Assembly: GCF_001625695.1 (NCBI RefSeq)
Contig: NZ_AUXY01000088.1
Location: forward strand, 59,900 to 123,899
DNA: 64,000 nt
From: Pseudoalteromonas luteoviolacea H33-S
Lineage (GTDB): Bacteria > Pseudomonadota > Gammaproteobacteria > Enterobacterales > Alteromonadaceae
Reading direction: 5' to 3'
The translations under genes were made by a program, and so were the position numbers. Below are positions 43,966-53,632 of this stretch, in pieces (within the stretch, counting starts at the first letter, position 1; each line of letters starts with the position of its first letter). The notes under the pieces were generated by a model, which ran no database searches, was not told where the DNA came from, and was given only the letters and a program-made list of their open reading frames with translations.

Positions 43966-44985
43966 TTAAATATGTGGTTTTAGAATGTCGTAAAACGCTT
44001 CTATGTGGTCATCTCTGTCATTGAGTGCAGGAATATAGTCATATCGTTTACCGCCAGCTTCAATAAAATACTCTCTATTTTCTTCCTCTAACTCTTCCAG
44101 TGTTTCTAAGCAATCTGCGCTGAATGCAGGGCTTAAGATGGCAATGTGTTTTGTACCTGACTGCGCAAGCTCCTTGAGTGTGAAGTCAGTGTAGGGCTTT
44201 AGCCATTCTTCACGGCCAAATCGGCTTTGAAAAGTGGTCATTACTTTGTCTTTGTCTAAGCCGAGTTTAGCCACAACAGCGTTTGTCGTTAAATGACAAA
44301 AGCAATGGTACGGGTCACCATTGGTCAAAAACTTTTTCGGCGTACCGTGATAGGAGAATAATATTTTATCTGGTGTTGGGTTGTGCTCTAAATACTCTTG
44401 AACAGAGTTGCTAAGAGATTCGATATATTTTTCATTGCCGTGATATCCATTGATAAAATGAAGTTCAGGTACCCAGCGCCATTTAGTTAATACCCGAGAG
44501 ACTGCATCAAAAGTTGAGCCGGTCGTTGCACTCGAGTATTGAGGGTAAAGTGGTAGTACAACAATTTTAGTGATGCCTTTTTCACGTAACTCTTCTAAAC
44601 CGGCTTCAATAGATGGATTGCCGTAACGCATGGCCATCACTACTTCAACATCATTATGGTCTTGCTCTTTTAAATATTCACGCAGTTTATGGCATTGTTT
44701 CTTTGTTATATCGATAAGTGGTGAGCCTTGCTCGGTCCAAATACTTTGATATGCTTTGGCTGACCTACTTGGCCTGATCCTGAGTATGACACCGTGCAAT
44801 ATCATCATCCAAATAATGCGTGGAATTTCTACAATACGTGGATCTGATAGAAATTCTCTTAGATAAATTCGAAGGGCTTGTGTGGTCGCTGCGTCAGGGC
44901 TGCCCAAATTGGTGACGAGTACGCCAACTTTACTGTTGAAACGGTTCTCATGAGGGTTGTCAGTAATTGCCGAAAATCTGGACAC
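43966..44985 (-). CDS. hemH: ferrochelatase
   Basis: Inserts Fe2+ into protoporphyrin IX at the last step of heme synthesis. The 339-aa length is normal. VLVTNLGSPDA, the metal-site region SYHGTPKKF and SRFGREEWLKPYTD with the downstream glutamates of DCLETLEELEEENRE are all conserved. The start is GTG 44985 with AAGGAG about 6 nt upstream; no better ATG exists. It is divergent from the chemoreceptor gene. The C-terminal [2Fe-2S] Cys found in some ferrochelatases is absent. Confidence 0.95.
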   Translation of the reverse strand: MSRFSAITDNPHENRFNSKVGVLVTNLGSPDAATTQALRIYLREFLSDPRIVEIPRIIWMMILHGVILRIRPSRSAKAYQSIWTEQGSPLIDITKKQCHKLREYLKEQDHNDVEVVMAMRYGNPSIEAGLEELREKGITKIVVLPLYPQYSSATTGSTFDAVSRVLTKWRWVPELHFINGYHGNEKYIESLSNSVQEYLEHNPTPDKILFSYHGTPKKFLTNGDPYHCFCHLTTNAVVAKLGLDKDKVMTTFQSRFGREEWLKPYTDFTLKELAQSGTKHIAILSPAFSADCLETLEELEEENREYFIEAGGKRYDYIPALNDRDDHIEAFYDILKPHI

Positions 44986-45212
44986 TTAGCACTCCTTGGT
45001 GGCATTTTAAAACGGGTAGTATTTTACAGTAAAGCGTATACGTAAAACACGCTTATTTGGATCTAACTGCGGCGTTTTTAATTTAAATCATGTCAATACG
45101 TCTTAAAATTGTAGTAATAGAGTGAAAATAGGTTGCTTATGTCAGGTATAAGTCGTATGTTCCTCTATCCAGCGTCGAGTTTAAGCGTAATTTGCAGAGA
45201 GTTTTAAGTTAA

Positions 45213-46763
45213 ATGCGAGTTAATCAACCAGTTACAAATCGTGAACAGCGGTTTGCACCAGAAGATAAGCTGATTTCAGTTACTGATTTGAAAGGCACAA
45301 TCATTGACTGTAATGAGCACTTTATAAATATAAGTGGCTACTCAAAAGAAGAATTAATTGGCCAACCTCATAATATAGTCAGACATCCTGATATGCCTGA
45401 ATTGGCATTTAAAACCATGTGGACGCAGCTAAAAGCTGGTAAGCCTTGGATGGGAATGGTCAAAAACCGTTGTAAAAACGGTGATTTTTATTGGGTAGAT
45501 GCTTATGTCACTCCAATGACAGAGAATGGACAAGTTATCGGTTATGAATCGGTTAGAACATGTCCTAGCCGTGAAAATATTGCAAGGGCAGAGACCTTGT
45601 ATCGCTCGATTCAAAGTGGCGCTAAATCAGCGATTAAGCTACCAAGATTAAGAACTATTTGGCCTGTTGCTGCATTTGCAAGCTCACTCGCTTTGTACGC
45701 GTTTGGCTCTGAATCAGGTGCTTTTGCTTGGCTTATGCTCAATAGTGTCGCGATTTTCGGATACAATCGATATCGTGATAATGAGCAACTCGAAAGAATT
45801 AACCAAGTTTTAAAACACAGTTTTTGCGATGATGTATCTAAACAAGTGTACTCACCTTGGCAAGGGAAAATGGCTGAATTGCACGTAAAATTATTAAGTG
45901 AGCACGCGCATTTAGACACGGTGATTACACGAATTGAACATGCGTCAAACCAAGTTACCTCAGGTGCAGAACAAACAACAGATAAAAGTCGTTCAACAAC
46001 CGAGCAACTTACTCAGCAGCAACAAGAAACAGAGTTGGTTGCAACCGCTATGAATGAGATGGCGACGACTATTCATGAAGTGTCCCAAAACGTGCAATCT
46101 ACCTCAGCGGATGCAACCGATGCGCTTGAGCTTGCAAAAGAAGGTGCTAAAAGCTCTGAAGAGACTAAAGCGTCAATTGAAAGCCTTGGTTCAACCGTGA
46201 TTGACATCAAAGACTCAGTATTAGGCGTAGCGCGTCAAACAAGTAAAATTGCAGATGCGGCACAAATCATTGAGCAAATCGCTGAGCAAACTAACCTACT
46301 TGCTTTAAATGCGGCCATTGAAGCAGCTCGAGCAGGAGAGCAGGGGAGAGGCTTTGCAGTAGTTGCTGATGAAGTTAGACATCTTGCCCAGCGCACACAA
46401 GAGTCAACTAAAGAGATCCATGCAATTATCGATGAATTAACGCAAAGTACGCAAGAGTCAGAAGTGATTGCACAGCGCGGTGAGACTGAATCTCAACTTG
46501 GTATTGAGAAGCTGAATGCATCAACACAAAAAATTGAGCATATTTACTCTTTGATTGAAACAATGAGCGTGAACAGTATGCAAATAGCTGCTGCTGTAGA
46601 AGAACAAGCGACTGTTTCTGAAGATATTAATAAGCAAGTCGTTAATATTGCTTCTTTGGCCAATTCAAGTGTGATGAGCTCACAAGAAAGCCAAGAAATT
46701 AGCGAAGAACTAACACGCGTTGCTAAAGATATGCATGAGCTTGTGGTAAGATTCAAGAGATAA
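45213..46763 (+). CDS. PAS-domain methyl-accepting chemotaxis protein (Aer-like)
   Basis: A 516-aa chemoreceptor of the Aer type. The N-terminal PAS (about 15-125: LISVTDLKGTIIDCNEHFINISGYSKEELIGQ, HPDMPELAFKTMW) matches the PAS used for FAD or heme sensing. Two hydrophobic segments at 150-190 form a membrane hairpin. The C-terminal signalling domain is a long coiled coil with the tip motif EQTNLLALNAAIEAARAGEQG. It probably senses oxygen, redox or energy through a cofactor. ATG 45213 follows AGAGAG. Confidence 0.9.
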   Translation: MRVNQPVTNREQRFAPEDKLISVTDLKGTIIDCNEHFINISGYSKEELIGQPHNIVRHPDMPELAFKTMWTQLKAGKPWMGMVKNRCKNGDFYWVDAYVTPMTENGQVIGYESVRTCPSRENIARAETLYRSIQSGAKSAIKLPRLRTIWPVAAFASSLALYAFGSESGAFAWLMLNSVAIFGYNRYRDNEQLERINQVLKHSFCDDVSKQVYSPWQGKMAELHVKLLSEHAHLDTVITRIEHASNQVTSGAEQTTDKSRSTTEQLTQQQQETELVATAMNEMATTIHEVSQNVQSTSADATDALELAKEGAKSSEETKASIESLGSTVIDIKDSVLGVARQTSKIADAAQIIEQIAEQTNLLALNAAIEAARAGEQGRGFAVVADEVRHLAQRTQESTKEIHAIIDELTQSTQESEVIAQRGETESQLGIEKLNASTQKIEHIYSLIETMSVNSMQIAAAVEEQATVSEDINKQVVNIASLANSSVMSSQESQEISEELTRVAKDMHELVVRFKR

Positions 46764-46765
46764 CA

Positions 46766-46785
46766 AAAGGGCCCCACGGCCCTTT
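46766..46785 (+). terminator. hairpin after the chemoreceptor
   Basis: aaagggcc/ggcccttt stem with a ccac loop directly after the stop. The following sequence is AT-rich but without a real T run. Confidence 0.6.
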
Positions 46786-46968
46786 AAAGCTTACCAAGAA
46801 GAACACATCATACATAAATATGCTTTAATAATGTTTAACATAAGTGCATATTACTTATAATCAAATTTTATCAAAGGAATAGAAGGTTTAGATTGAAGGT
46901 CGAGTAGGTAAATACTAAGCTGCTGTACATACAATGCAATGATGCACAGCATGGGTAAAAAATCGAGT

Positions 46969-48210
46969 TTACAATTTCCGCTTAACACCTGACTTTGCCC
47001 GCTCTTTTATATTCGTTTGAATATAGATCTGGTCAGTTGTCGCAATTTTTGAATGGCCAAGATCTTCAGATAGGTGCTTTAACGGTCGTGTTTGGGCATC
47101 ATGAGTGGCACCAGTGTGCCTTAACCAGTGACTGGTCGCGGCTTCTAGATTCTCAGACTCTTCACTAAAACCATCTTGTTTCAACTTATCAATGGCTAAG
47201 TCAAAACTCTCTTGCACGATACGTCTTAATTGGCGAACATTCATGCCGCCTTGTCCACGTAGTTTATGAATAATTGGGTGAGGCTCGTCAACACGGGGAA
47301 GGGAGGTTAAACCGCGCGACTGTCTATATCTTTTGAGGTATTCAACAAAGTCATCACTCAATGTGACATCACGAAGCTTATTACCTTTACCCATAATTCT
47401 TAAAAACCAAAAACCATCCTGATCTTGCCAGAAATGACTCATTACAGGGGACCATTGGGGACGCTCAGATAGCTCTGATATACGTAGATAAAGCCCTTTT
47501 AGGCACGCAAGGGTAAACAGGTTTCTTTCAAGTTTTGGGTTTTGCTCACACAAGTCTTTAGTCACACCAAAGACATATTCCCATTGCAAATCACTCAGTG
47601 TGTCAGGGAGCTTAATTTGTGACTGTACGACCAAATAAGGACAGTTCTTTTTAACAACAGGCACAAAGTTGGTGAATGATTTTTCCTCTAAAATTGCAAA
47701 TTTATAGAAGACATTAAGCGCCGTGAACATGGATGCGAGCGTTTGCTGGCTCACGCCATTTTCTTTAAAAACAAAAGGGCGCCAATTAGAGTTAACTTGT
47801 CGAGTGCCTTCATGATTTTTAAACCGCCACTGCACAGAGTCTGCAAGCCAAGCTTTATCTGGCTCGACAACAAAATCAACATACGCTTCTATGTCTTCAC
47901 GTTTAAGTTCAAATACAGATTTTTCTTGAATGAGCCAACTCCAAAGATGAAAACGCTCTATCTCATTTCTAAAGCGGTTGAATGTGGCTTCTGATTTGCG
48001 TCCATAAACGTATAAGAATTGATAAAGAAACTTTAACTCGTCCAAACATACATTTTCTTCAAGTCGATTTTCATTTAAAAACTCTGCCATTGCAGGGTAT
48101 TCACTTTGCAAGGTCTCATCATCTAAATGGGCGATGAGATATCTGAGTTGTTTTAGCGTATCGACTAACGGCGTCATATATTGTTGATCCAAGCGGTATG
48201 TTTGTATCAA
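46969..48210 (-). CDS. tyrosine recombinase / site-specific integrase
   Basis: A 413-aa tyrosine recombinase. The N-terminal core-binding region covers about 65-165, and the catalytic domain about 200-400. Catalytic Arg I is in LYLRISELSE, the Lys region in GKGNKLRDV, HxxR in SHWLRHTGATHD, the His in LGHSKIATT and the nucleophile Tyr in TDQIYIQTN, all present. No other phage or island genes, tRNA or att-like repeats flank it. The start TTG at 48210 has no good Shine-Dalgarno; ATG 48177 is an alternative. It begins 13 nt after yddG on the same strand, so it is probably transcribed with it. Confidence 0.85.
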   Translation of the reverse strand: MIQTYRLDQQYMTPLVDTLKQLRYLIAHLDDETLQSEYPAMAEFLNENRLEENVCLDELKFLYQFLYVYGRKSEATFNRFRNEIERFHLWSWLIQEKSVFELKREDIEAYVDFVVEPDKAWLADSVQWRFKNHEGTRQVNSNWRPFVFKENGVSQQTLASMFTALNVFYKFAILEEKSFTNFVPVVKKNCPYLVVQSQIKLPDTLSDLQWEYVFGVTKDLCEQNPKLERNLFTLACLKGLYLRISELSERPQWSPVMSHFWQDQDGFWFLRIMGKGNKLRDVTLSDDFVEYLKRYRQSRGLTSLPRVDEPHPIIHKLRGQGGMNVRQLRRIVQESFDLAIDKLKQDGFSEESENLEAATSHWLRHTGATHDAQTRPLKHLSEDLGHSKIATTDQIYIQTNIKERAKSGVKRKL

Positions 48211-48223
48211 ATTATATGTATAT

Positions 48224-49156
48224 TTATTCAGTATTGTCTAGCACAGTTTGTACCTGGCTAATTTGTTGATTTTTATAACGTGTTGACTGCCAGCATAATA
48301 AAGAGCCAATCGTTACGGCGACAACACCTAACCAAAAACTTTGCTGCAAACTCACGCCCAAAATTATAGCCGCGAATATGCCGGAGAACACAGGAGTAAA
48401 ATAAGAGATAGCTGCAAGTAAGATCATATTGCCACCAATAATGGCTTTATTCCAAAGGCCATAGCCTAGCGCCATTCCGCCACCGGCTAGCACCAGCATA
48501 AAGACACTTTTAAAGGAAAAGTCCGAAGAGAAACCAGTATCCAATAGGTACAATTTTAGCCACAGCGTACATGCCGTAAAAATGAAAAATAGCGTGATTG
48601 CGTTTTCGCCGTTAGACATAGCCTTGGTTAAATTGCAGTATATTGCCCAAATAATCGCACCACTAAAGGCAAGTAAAAATGCTAAAGGGTTACTCATAAT
48701 ATTTGTCAACATCCCTGCTAACAGGTTTGATTCGCTCGAAACGACTAAACACACGCCAATGAAGGCTAAAATACTGCCAGAGATCAATAACTGGAGACTG
48801 GCTTTACTATGTTTACAAATGACTGCGCCTAAAATAGTGAATAAAGGCCAAAGGTAATTAACAATGAGAACTTGAGCGGATTGCTCTCTGGAGTTAGCAA
48901 AGCCAAGTGACAGTGAAAGACATAACTCATATACAACAAAAAGAAAGCCGCCAATAACAACATAACGTTTTGGGTACTTTTTGATATTTGGCAGTCCGGA
49001 AAAGGCTACCAAGAATAACGCCGAGTAGGTGTATACCAGCGCCGCACCACCAATCGGGCCAAAGTCTTCACTCACGATACGTACGATATGTAAAACAGCG
49101 CTCCACAGTAGTACAGCTACAACGCCAAATAGTGTAAATTTGTATCGAGACAGCAA
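48224..49156 (-). CDS. yddG: aromatic amino acid exporter YddG-like (EamA/DMT family)
   Basis: A 310-aa inner-membrane exporter of about 10 TM segments. It aligns convincingly with E. coli YddG: RIVSEDFGPIGGAALVYTYS, FLFVVYELCLSLSLGFA, NYLWPLFTILGAVI and SYFTPVFSGIFAAI. YddG exports aromatic amino acids and paraquat-like compounds. The start is TTG with GGGAGC upstream. The downstream integrase starts only 13 nt after its stop. Confidence 0.88.
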   Translation of the reverse strand: MLSRYKFTLFGVVAVLLWSAVLHIVRIVSEDFGPIGGAALVYTYSALFLVAFSGLPNIKKYPKRYVVIGGFLFVVYELCLSLSLGFANSREQSAQVLIVNYLWPLFTILGAVICKHSKASLQLLISGSILAFIGVCLVVSSESNLLAGMLTNIMSNPLAFLLAFSGAIIWAIYCNLTKAMSNGENAITLFFIFTACTLWLKLYLLDTGFSSDFSFKSVFMLVLAGGGMALGYGLWNKAIIGGNMILLAAISYFTPVFSGIFAAIILGVSLQQSFWLGVVAVTIGSLLCWQSTRYKNQQISQVQTVLDNTE

Positions 49157-49317
49157 CTTTATGCTCCCAAAAAACGCTTAATTATATAGATTTTGAGTTT
49201 GACTGCACCTATTTTAATTATGCAGGTAGTTTTTAATCGAATAATTTATCATTTTATGAGAAGTGTTTGTTATGCTAAATCATATAAACGTTATTCTGTG
49301 TTTATTGAGAGGTTGTT

Positions 49318-49826
49318 GTGAAAAATAAGCTGGGTTTGGGAGGAAGCTGCTACTGGTGTACTGAAGCTATATTTCGCTCCTTGAATGGCGTTGAGAAAGT
49401 AGAGCAGGCTGGATAAACAGTTTTGATAACAATGAATGGTTTTCTGAAGGGGTATGTTTGTCGTTTAATCAAAACATCATCACCTTAGCTGATTTGGTTG
49501 AAATACACCTTTTTTCTCATAGTTCAACTTCAAACCATTCAAAAAGAGATAAGTATAGAAGTGCCATATATTGCCAAAGTACCGAGCAGAAAAGTGAAGT
49601 AAAAAGTATATTGTCAGTACTTCAAAAGCATTTTGAGCAGCCCATAATTACACAAGCGTTATTACTTAACGAATTTAACCTATCGCCTGAACATTACCAA
49701 GATTATTTTTATACTGCACCGAATAGACCATTTTGTCAGAACATCATAGCCCCCAAATTGCTCAATTTAATGGAAAGGTTTAAAAATAAAGTGAACACTC
49801 GGCTGCTAAATAAAGCTCTCAAATAA
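49318..49826 (+). pseudogene. msrA: msrA-family methionine sulfoxide reductase, frameshifted
   Basis: The frame from GTG 49318 encodes KNKLGLGGSCYWCTEAIFRS and then VEKVEQAG before a TAA. From about 49407 the next frame continues with GWINSFDNNEWFSE..., then LVEIHLFSH, YRSAIYC and YHQDYF-like YQDYFY and CQNIIAPK, which are the MsrA C-terminal landmarks. Adding one G to the GG at 49407-49408 joins them as VEQGWI, the family sequence. A single-base deletion therefore breaks an otherwise full-length gene of about 169 codons. The CYWC catalytic Cys is kept. A sequencing error remains possible. Confidence 0.85.
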
Positions 49827-50144
49827 GGTTTGTTCTATATACTAGAATAATTTCCTGATTAAATCTCGGTATTTTTTATAACTTCATTCTCAATAATAGA
49901 ACATCAATCTAATTTATAGTGAATTGGTAGTGTTACTCAATAAGTAGAGGTACTTGTGCTCTTGAAAGTGTTATTTCTGTTATGTGTTTACGTTTATCGT
50001 AAATGGATGTAATGAGCCAGCCTTAGCTTCCAATACGACACAAAAAATTATGTTAAAAAGCAACTATTAAAGAATAGTGTGGTGATAGTAGGTTATATTT
50101 TAGAAATAGCCCAGATTAGCTCTGGGCTTTATATTGAATGCTAT
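49827..50144. other. intergenic region between the broken msrA and the His-rich gene
   Basis: No gene recognised. It ends with the hairpin at 50108-50128. Confidence 0.5.
50108..50128 (-). terminator. terminator hairpin of the His-rich gene
   Basis: agcccaga/tctgggct perfect 8-bp stem, 5-nt loop. On the minus strand ATTTCT follows, a weak U tract. Confidence 0.6.
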
Positions 50145-50486
50145 TTAACCATGATTTTCATGGAAATGTTCACCGTGCTGATGATGCCAATGTCCATCAT
50201 GATTATATTCCACACGACCTTGTTCAATACGACGTTTATGACCGCAATCTAAACCATGTCCGTGTTTATGCTTTTCATGGACTTTGACTTTAGCCTCATG
50301 AACCTCACCCGCATGATTGTGATGGTCATGACCACTGTGGTTGTAATCAAAATGGTCAACATGCCATTCGGCTGCATGGCCGCAGTTATATCCATGCTTA
50401 TGCTCATGCTTATCATGGGAAACATGATCAGTTGCCACTGCGGCACCTGTAACCCCTAAAGCCAATGCTAAAATAATTTCCTTCAT
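50145..50486 (-). CDS. His-rich periplasmic repeat protein
   Basis: A 113-aa secreted protein, MKEIILALALGVTGAAVA signal peptide, then two similar units of about 38 residues. Each has a C-G-H group (YNCGHAAEWH and LDCGHKRRIE) followed by DYNHSGHDHHNHAGEVHE or EYNHDGHWHHQHGEHFHE. The density of His, with one Cys per unit, points to binding of zinc, copper or nickel in the periplasm. GGAG precedes the ATG. A Zur half-site-like TATAACATTT lies upstream at 50530-50539. No transporter is adjacent. Confidence 0.75.
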   Translation of the reverse strand: MKEIILALALGVTGAAVATDHVSHDKHEHKHGYNCGHAAEWHVDHFDYNHSGHDHHNHAGEVHEAKVKVHEKHKHGHGLDCGHKRRIEQGRVEYNHDGHWHHQHGEHFHENHG

Positions 50487-50555
50487 AGAGTTTCTCCGAT
50501 TGTGAGTATCAAATCTAAACTAGGATGTTTATAACATTTTAGCAACTTATCCTGG

Positions 50556-52379
50556 TTAATAAATGCTCAGCAAGTTATGCATAGCGCGGATACGCGCACG
50601 ATATTGTGCTTTCAAGTATTCTTGAGTCTCTTCTTGGCTCAATGTCTTACTATGTTGTCTAATATTTTTCAGCCAAAGGCGCTGTGTTTGGCGAACATGA
50701 TCGGCATGCTCTGTGTTTCTTAACCGTTTATATGCTGCTGTGAGCTCTCTGTCGTACAGCGCGAGTCCAGCACTGGAGCAAATTGCTTTTTCTTGCTTTG
50801 ATTTTGCTAATTTACAATCAAAACTAGCCGTAATTTGTGCAGAGGTTTTTTGGCCTTTAATTAATTTAAACTCTGATGCCAGTGCTGCCACCTTTGGCCT
50901 TGGGTTTTTTGCAAAATAAAATGATAAGTCATTGCCTTGAGAGTCGACTAGCGTTTTATCCGCTCCGGCAGTGATAAGTGCATTGATCACTTCTAAAGAA
51001 GCATTCTCCGCTGCATAAGTGAGCGCTGAACGATTAAGTCTTTTAACATCATTAATAAAAGCATCCGAACTACTATATTCGTCGTTTTTGTTTACAAAGG
51101 TGGTTGCGTTAAGATCTACACCGACAGCTATTAAGTCATTAACGGCGTCAAGGTCGTTAAAATGTGCAGCTAACATTAAATATGTTTTGTTAAACCAGTT
51201 TCTATAGGTTACTGCTTGAGCAAGTTCCTCTGTGTTAAGGTCGTTCAGTAAATATTGCGCTTTAAAATACTGAGGAGAGCCCGCTTTTAAATCCATATAA
51301 CCTTGATAGGGAGCGAGTAATCTTCCTAAGAATTGATATATCAATGTTTGCGCATAAAAGTGGGCTTTGTCTTTGTCATATTTATGATATGACATGTAAA
51401 AATGCGCAACTTGTAGTTGTGCGTCGGCCATATGGTTTTTTAGTGTGAGTAACTCTCGATGACTCCATGCATCCACATTGCCAAATAATGCCAAGATATT
51501 ATCAACCTGTTTTTTCCTCGCGCAGATAGCAGCGTTTTTATCACAACCGCCTTCACCTTTTACTTTCAATGAACTAGGTGTTTTCAAATACGCTTCAAAT
51601 GGTTTTTTTATTACAAAATACGGGCTTCCCCAAGACCCCATCAACATAGGGTTGCCTTTAGTCATAATAGATTGATGTGCCAGTTTGTTTAGCGCGTTCA
51701 GCGATATTAATACTGGTAATCTAGTTTCTTCAACTTCACAAACGACCTCATGTCCTAACGCTTCTGTAAGTGCAATAACCTTGTTATTGTCTTTGATGTA
51801 ATAAGCATTTCCCTGATGTTCAAATGGGAAAGAAATATCCGTGACTTGTAGGATCTCAGATAGCTCACGATCAATACTAAATGGTCTGTTTACTGTGATA
51901 CTGTTTAAGTACTCAGCGATGTTATCACGCTTTGCAATGTAAAAAGTGCGCTGCCAATTGTTTGGGCTCTGTGAAAAAACTCTTTTAACTGTGTATAAAA
52001 TACTAAGGTTGTTTACAGACTCTAAATGAGTAATGTAAAGCTCCTGCCTAATATTATCTTTAGCTTGAAAATGGTATTTAAAGGATGGGAACAGTTTAAA
52101 CGAAGAAAATGGAGCACTCTTGACAGAAAAGTTTGATTCAATGGGGATGTCAAAGGTATCTATATTATTATGGTTTATTTGAGTGCCATCTCGAAATGAT
52201 GGTAACAACCAACTTCTAAAATCCACATTAGTGTTTTGTTTATATTCTTTTTGGTAAGCAACTAAGAATTCGGTACAGACTTCAGCTTTATTTGTAGTCA
52301 ATTCTACATTTAACAGCGGGCTTGAAAATGAGTGAAAAGAGAGACATAAAAAGGTAGAGAGGGCAAATTTTTTAATCAT
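50556..52379 (-). CDS. ankyrin-repeat protein with C-terminal LprI-like domain
   Basis: A secreted 607-aa protein, starting at ATG 52379 (MIKKFALSTFLCLSFHS signal peptide); the longer frame from 52421 adds unlikely residues. About 1-380 is of unknown family. Two ankyrin-like repeats follow (KTYLMLAAHFNDLDAVNDLIA, SALTYAAENASLEVINALIT). The last 90 residues resemble the LprI/DUF1311 lysozyme-inhibitor domain: FDCKLAKSKQEKAICSSAGL, LYDRELTAAYKRLR and QRLWLKNIR. An anti-lysozyme or surface role is inferred from the C-terminus only. Confidence 0.7.
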   Translation of the reverse strand: MIKKFALSTFLCLSFHSFSSPLLNVELTTNKAEVCTEFLVAYQKEYKQNTNVDFRSWLLPSFRDGTQINHNNIDTFDIPIESNFSVKSAPFSSFKLFPSFKYHFQAKDNIRQELYITHLESVNNLSILYTVKRVFSQSPNNWQRTFYIAKRDNIAEYLNSITVNRPFSIDRELSEILQVTDISFPFEHQGNAYYIKDNNKVIALTEALGHEVVCEVEETRLPVLISLNALNKLAHQSIMTKGNPMLMGSWGSPYFVIKKPFEAYLKTPSSLKVKGEGGCDKNAAICARKKQVDNILALFGNVDAWSHRELLTLKNHMADAQLQVAHFYMSYHKYDKDKAHFYAQTLIYQFLGRLLAPYQGYMDLKAGSPQYFKAQYLLNDLNTEELAQAVTYRNWFNKTYLMLAAHFNDLDAVNDLIAVGVDLNATTFVNKNDEYSSSDAFINDVKRLNRSALTYAAENASLEVINALITAGADKTLVDSQGNDLSFYFAKNPRPKVAALASEFKLIKGQKTSAQITASFDCKLAKSKQEKAICSSAGLALYDRELTAAYKRLRNTEHADHVRQTQRLWLKNIRQHSKTLSQEETQEYLKAQYRARIRAMHNLLSIY

Positions 52380-52530
52380 GTCATAAAATCCATTTGTTTT
52401 TAGAGTATTATATCTAAACAACTGCTCCTTTACTTCAAAAATTTAAATTTATATTCGTTAAATTATTTTGTTGGGAATATAATAATGCACTCACAGCGCA
52501 AGTGCATTTCAGAATTCATATCGGTGATAG

Positions 52531-52848
52531 TTAGTTCATTCTTAGAACATCATGCAGCGGATATAAACCAAACTTTGTATCATGGCACTTGTTTGAAATA
52601 TGCTCGCCGTTATCAGCTTTATAGACAACAGTTTTATCTGACTTCATTGCATAAAACATCATGCCAAGATACTCGTAGAAGTTAGGGTGAGTAGGCTCTA
52701 ATTTAAGGGTTTCATGTCTATCAGGCCAAATCCAAACAGATCCATTTGACTGCATACTGATACTACTGATTTTATCTGAGCAAGTGACTTCTTTAGCTTG
52801 TGCTGTGCTCGCTAGTAACAAAAGAGAAAGTAGTGCTAGTTTTTTCAT
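52531..52848 (-). CDS. small secreted hypothetical protein
   Basis: A 105-aa protein; ATG 52848 with AAGGAAA is chosen over the open frame to 52881. Signal peptide KKLALLSLLLLASTAQA, then a compact domain with CSDKISSISMQSNGSVWIWP and a second Cys near the end (SNKCHD), suggesting one disulfide. Unknown family. Confidence 0.65.
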   Translation of the reverse strand: MKKLALLSLLLLASTAQAKEVTCSDKISSISMQSNGSVWIWPDRHETLKLEPTHPNFYEYLGMMFYAMKSDKTVVYKADNGEHISNKCHDTKFGLYPLHDVLRMN

Positions 52849-53116
52849 TATAGATTTCCTTATTTTTTTATTTAAATGCACATTTACAGCGCGTATGTAA
52901 TTTAGTCTTTAAAAGTTACAAACACTTAAATTTAATTTGAAAATAAATAAGAAAACGTATGACTCTGGACCTAATTTCGTAAAACATCTTTCAAAAAATT
53001 TATTGGTAAAAAATGTAATAACACCTTGGAATGGCACTTGCTTAATTAATGGACAGAAAAGTAATGAAGCTTTTTAATTGCATATGCGGCAGATAAATAT
53101 TTAAAAGGAAATTATT
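52849..53116. other. AT-rich spacer between divergent genes
   Basis: No feature recognised apart from AT-rich sequence and the Shine-Dalgarno AAAAGGAAA before ATG 53117. Confidence 0.4.
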
Positions 53117-53632
53117 ATGAATGTGAGTGATCAGGTTAGAACTCAAGGTGCTTATGAAATCAAACATAAACCTACAAGTGTTCAACGCTCAACATCAGGT
53201 TCAGTTAGCACCAGCCAAGAGCCTGATAATAGAAACGAGTACCTTAAATTTATAGACTCAGCAAGTGATGAAAAGCTTACTCAATCTATTGATGCAATCA
53301 AAAAATATGGCCCCCCAACAGCCATGTTTAGAATGGAAGACATTTTAAATTCACATAATGTTGAAGAAATGCATGGCCGTGTATCAAGAGCGATTAGCCA
53401 TTTTAATCAGGAGGCTGAGCAATTTCACAAGGAAGAATTGGCGATTATCAAACGTGGAGAAGAAGAGGGTAAGTCGGCTAAAGAGATTATGACCGACTTA
53501 GTTGCTCTGCGAGACAAACAGTCTGAATTATTTAAGATGGCAACAAGTTGGGGAAGTAAAAACCTGGCGCACCCCGATAATTACGACAAGCTTTTAGCTG
53601 AGACTCCAGATTACATTAACACCTATGCTTAG
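53117..53632 (+). CDS. hypothetical cytoplasmic protein
   Basis: A 171-aa protein. The first 50 residues are Ser/Thr/Gln-rich and likely disordered (SVQRSTSGSVSTSQ), and the rest is helical and charged (EEMHGRVSRAISHFNQEAEQFHKEELAIIKRG). No signal peptide or TM. It shares with the gene at 54797-55282 the order disordered S/T/Q-rich tail then charged helices, but no clear sequence homology. Unknown family. Confidence 0.6.
   Translation: MNVSDQVRTQGAYEIKHKPTSVQRSTSGSVSTSQEPDNRNEYLKFIDSASDEKLTQSIDAIKKYGPPTAMFRMEDILNSHNVEEMHGRVSRAISHFNQEAEQFHKEELAIIKRGEEEGKSAKEIMTDLVALRDKQSELFKMATSWGSKNLAHPDNYDKLLAETPDYINTYA

Noticed and set aside
46969..48210. Prophage or genomic island around the integrase
   Set aside because: No phage structural, replication or conjugation genes, no tRNA and no direct repeats were seen on either side.
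50524..50541. Full Zur box upstream of the His-rich gene
   Set aside because: Only one half (TATAACATTT) matches; the second half is absent, so it is not called as an operator.
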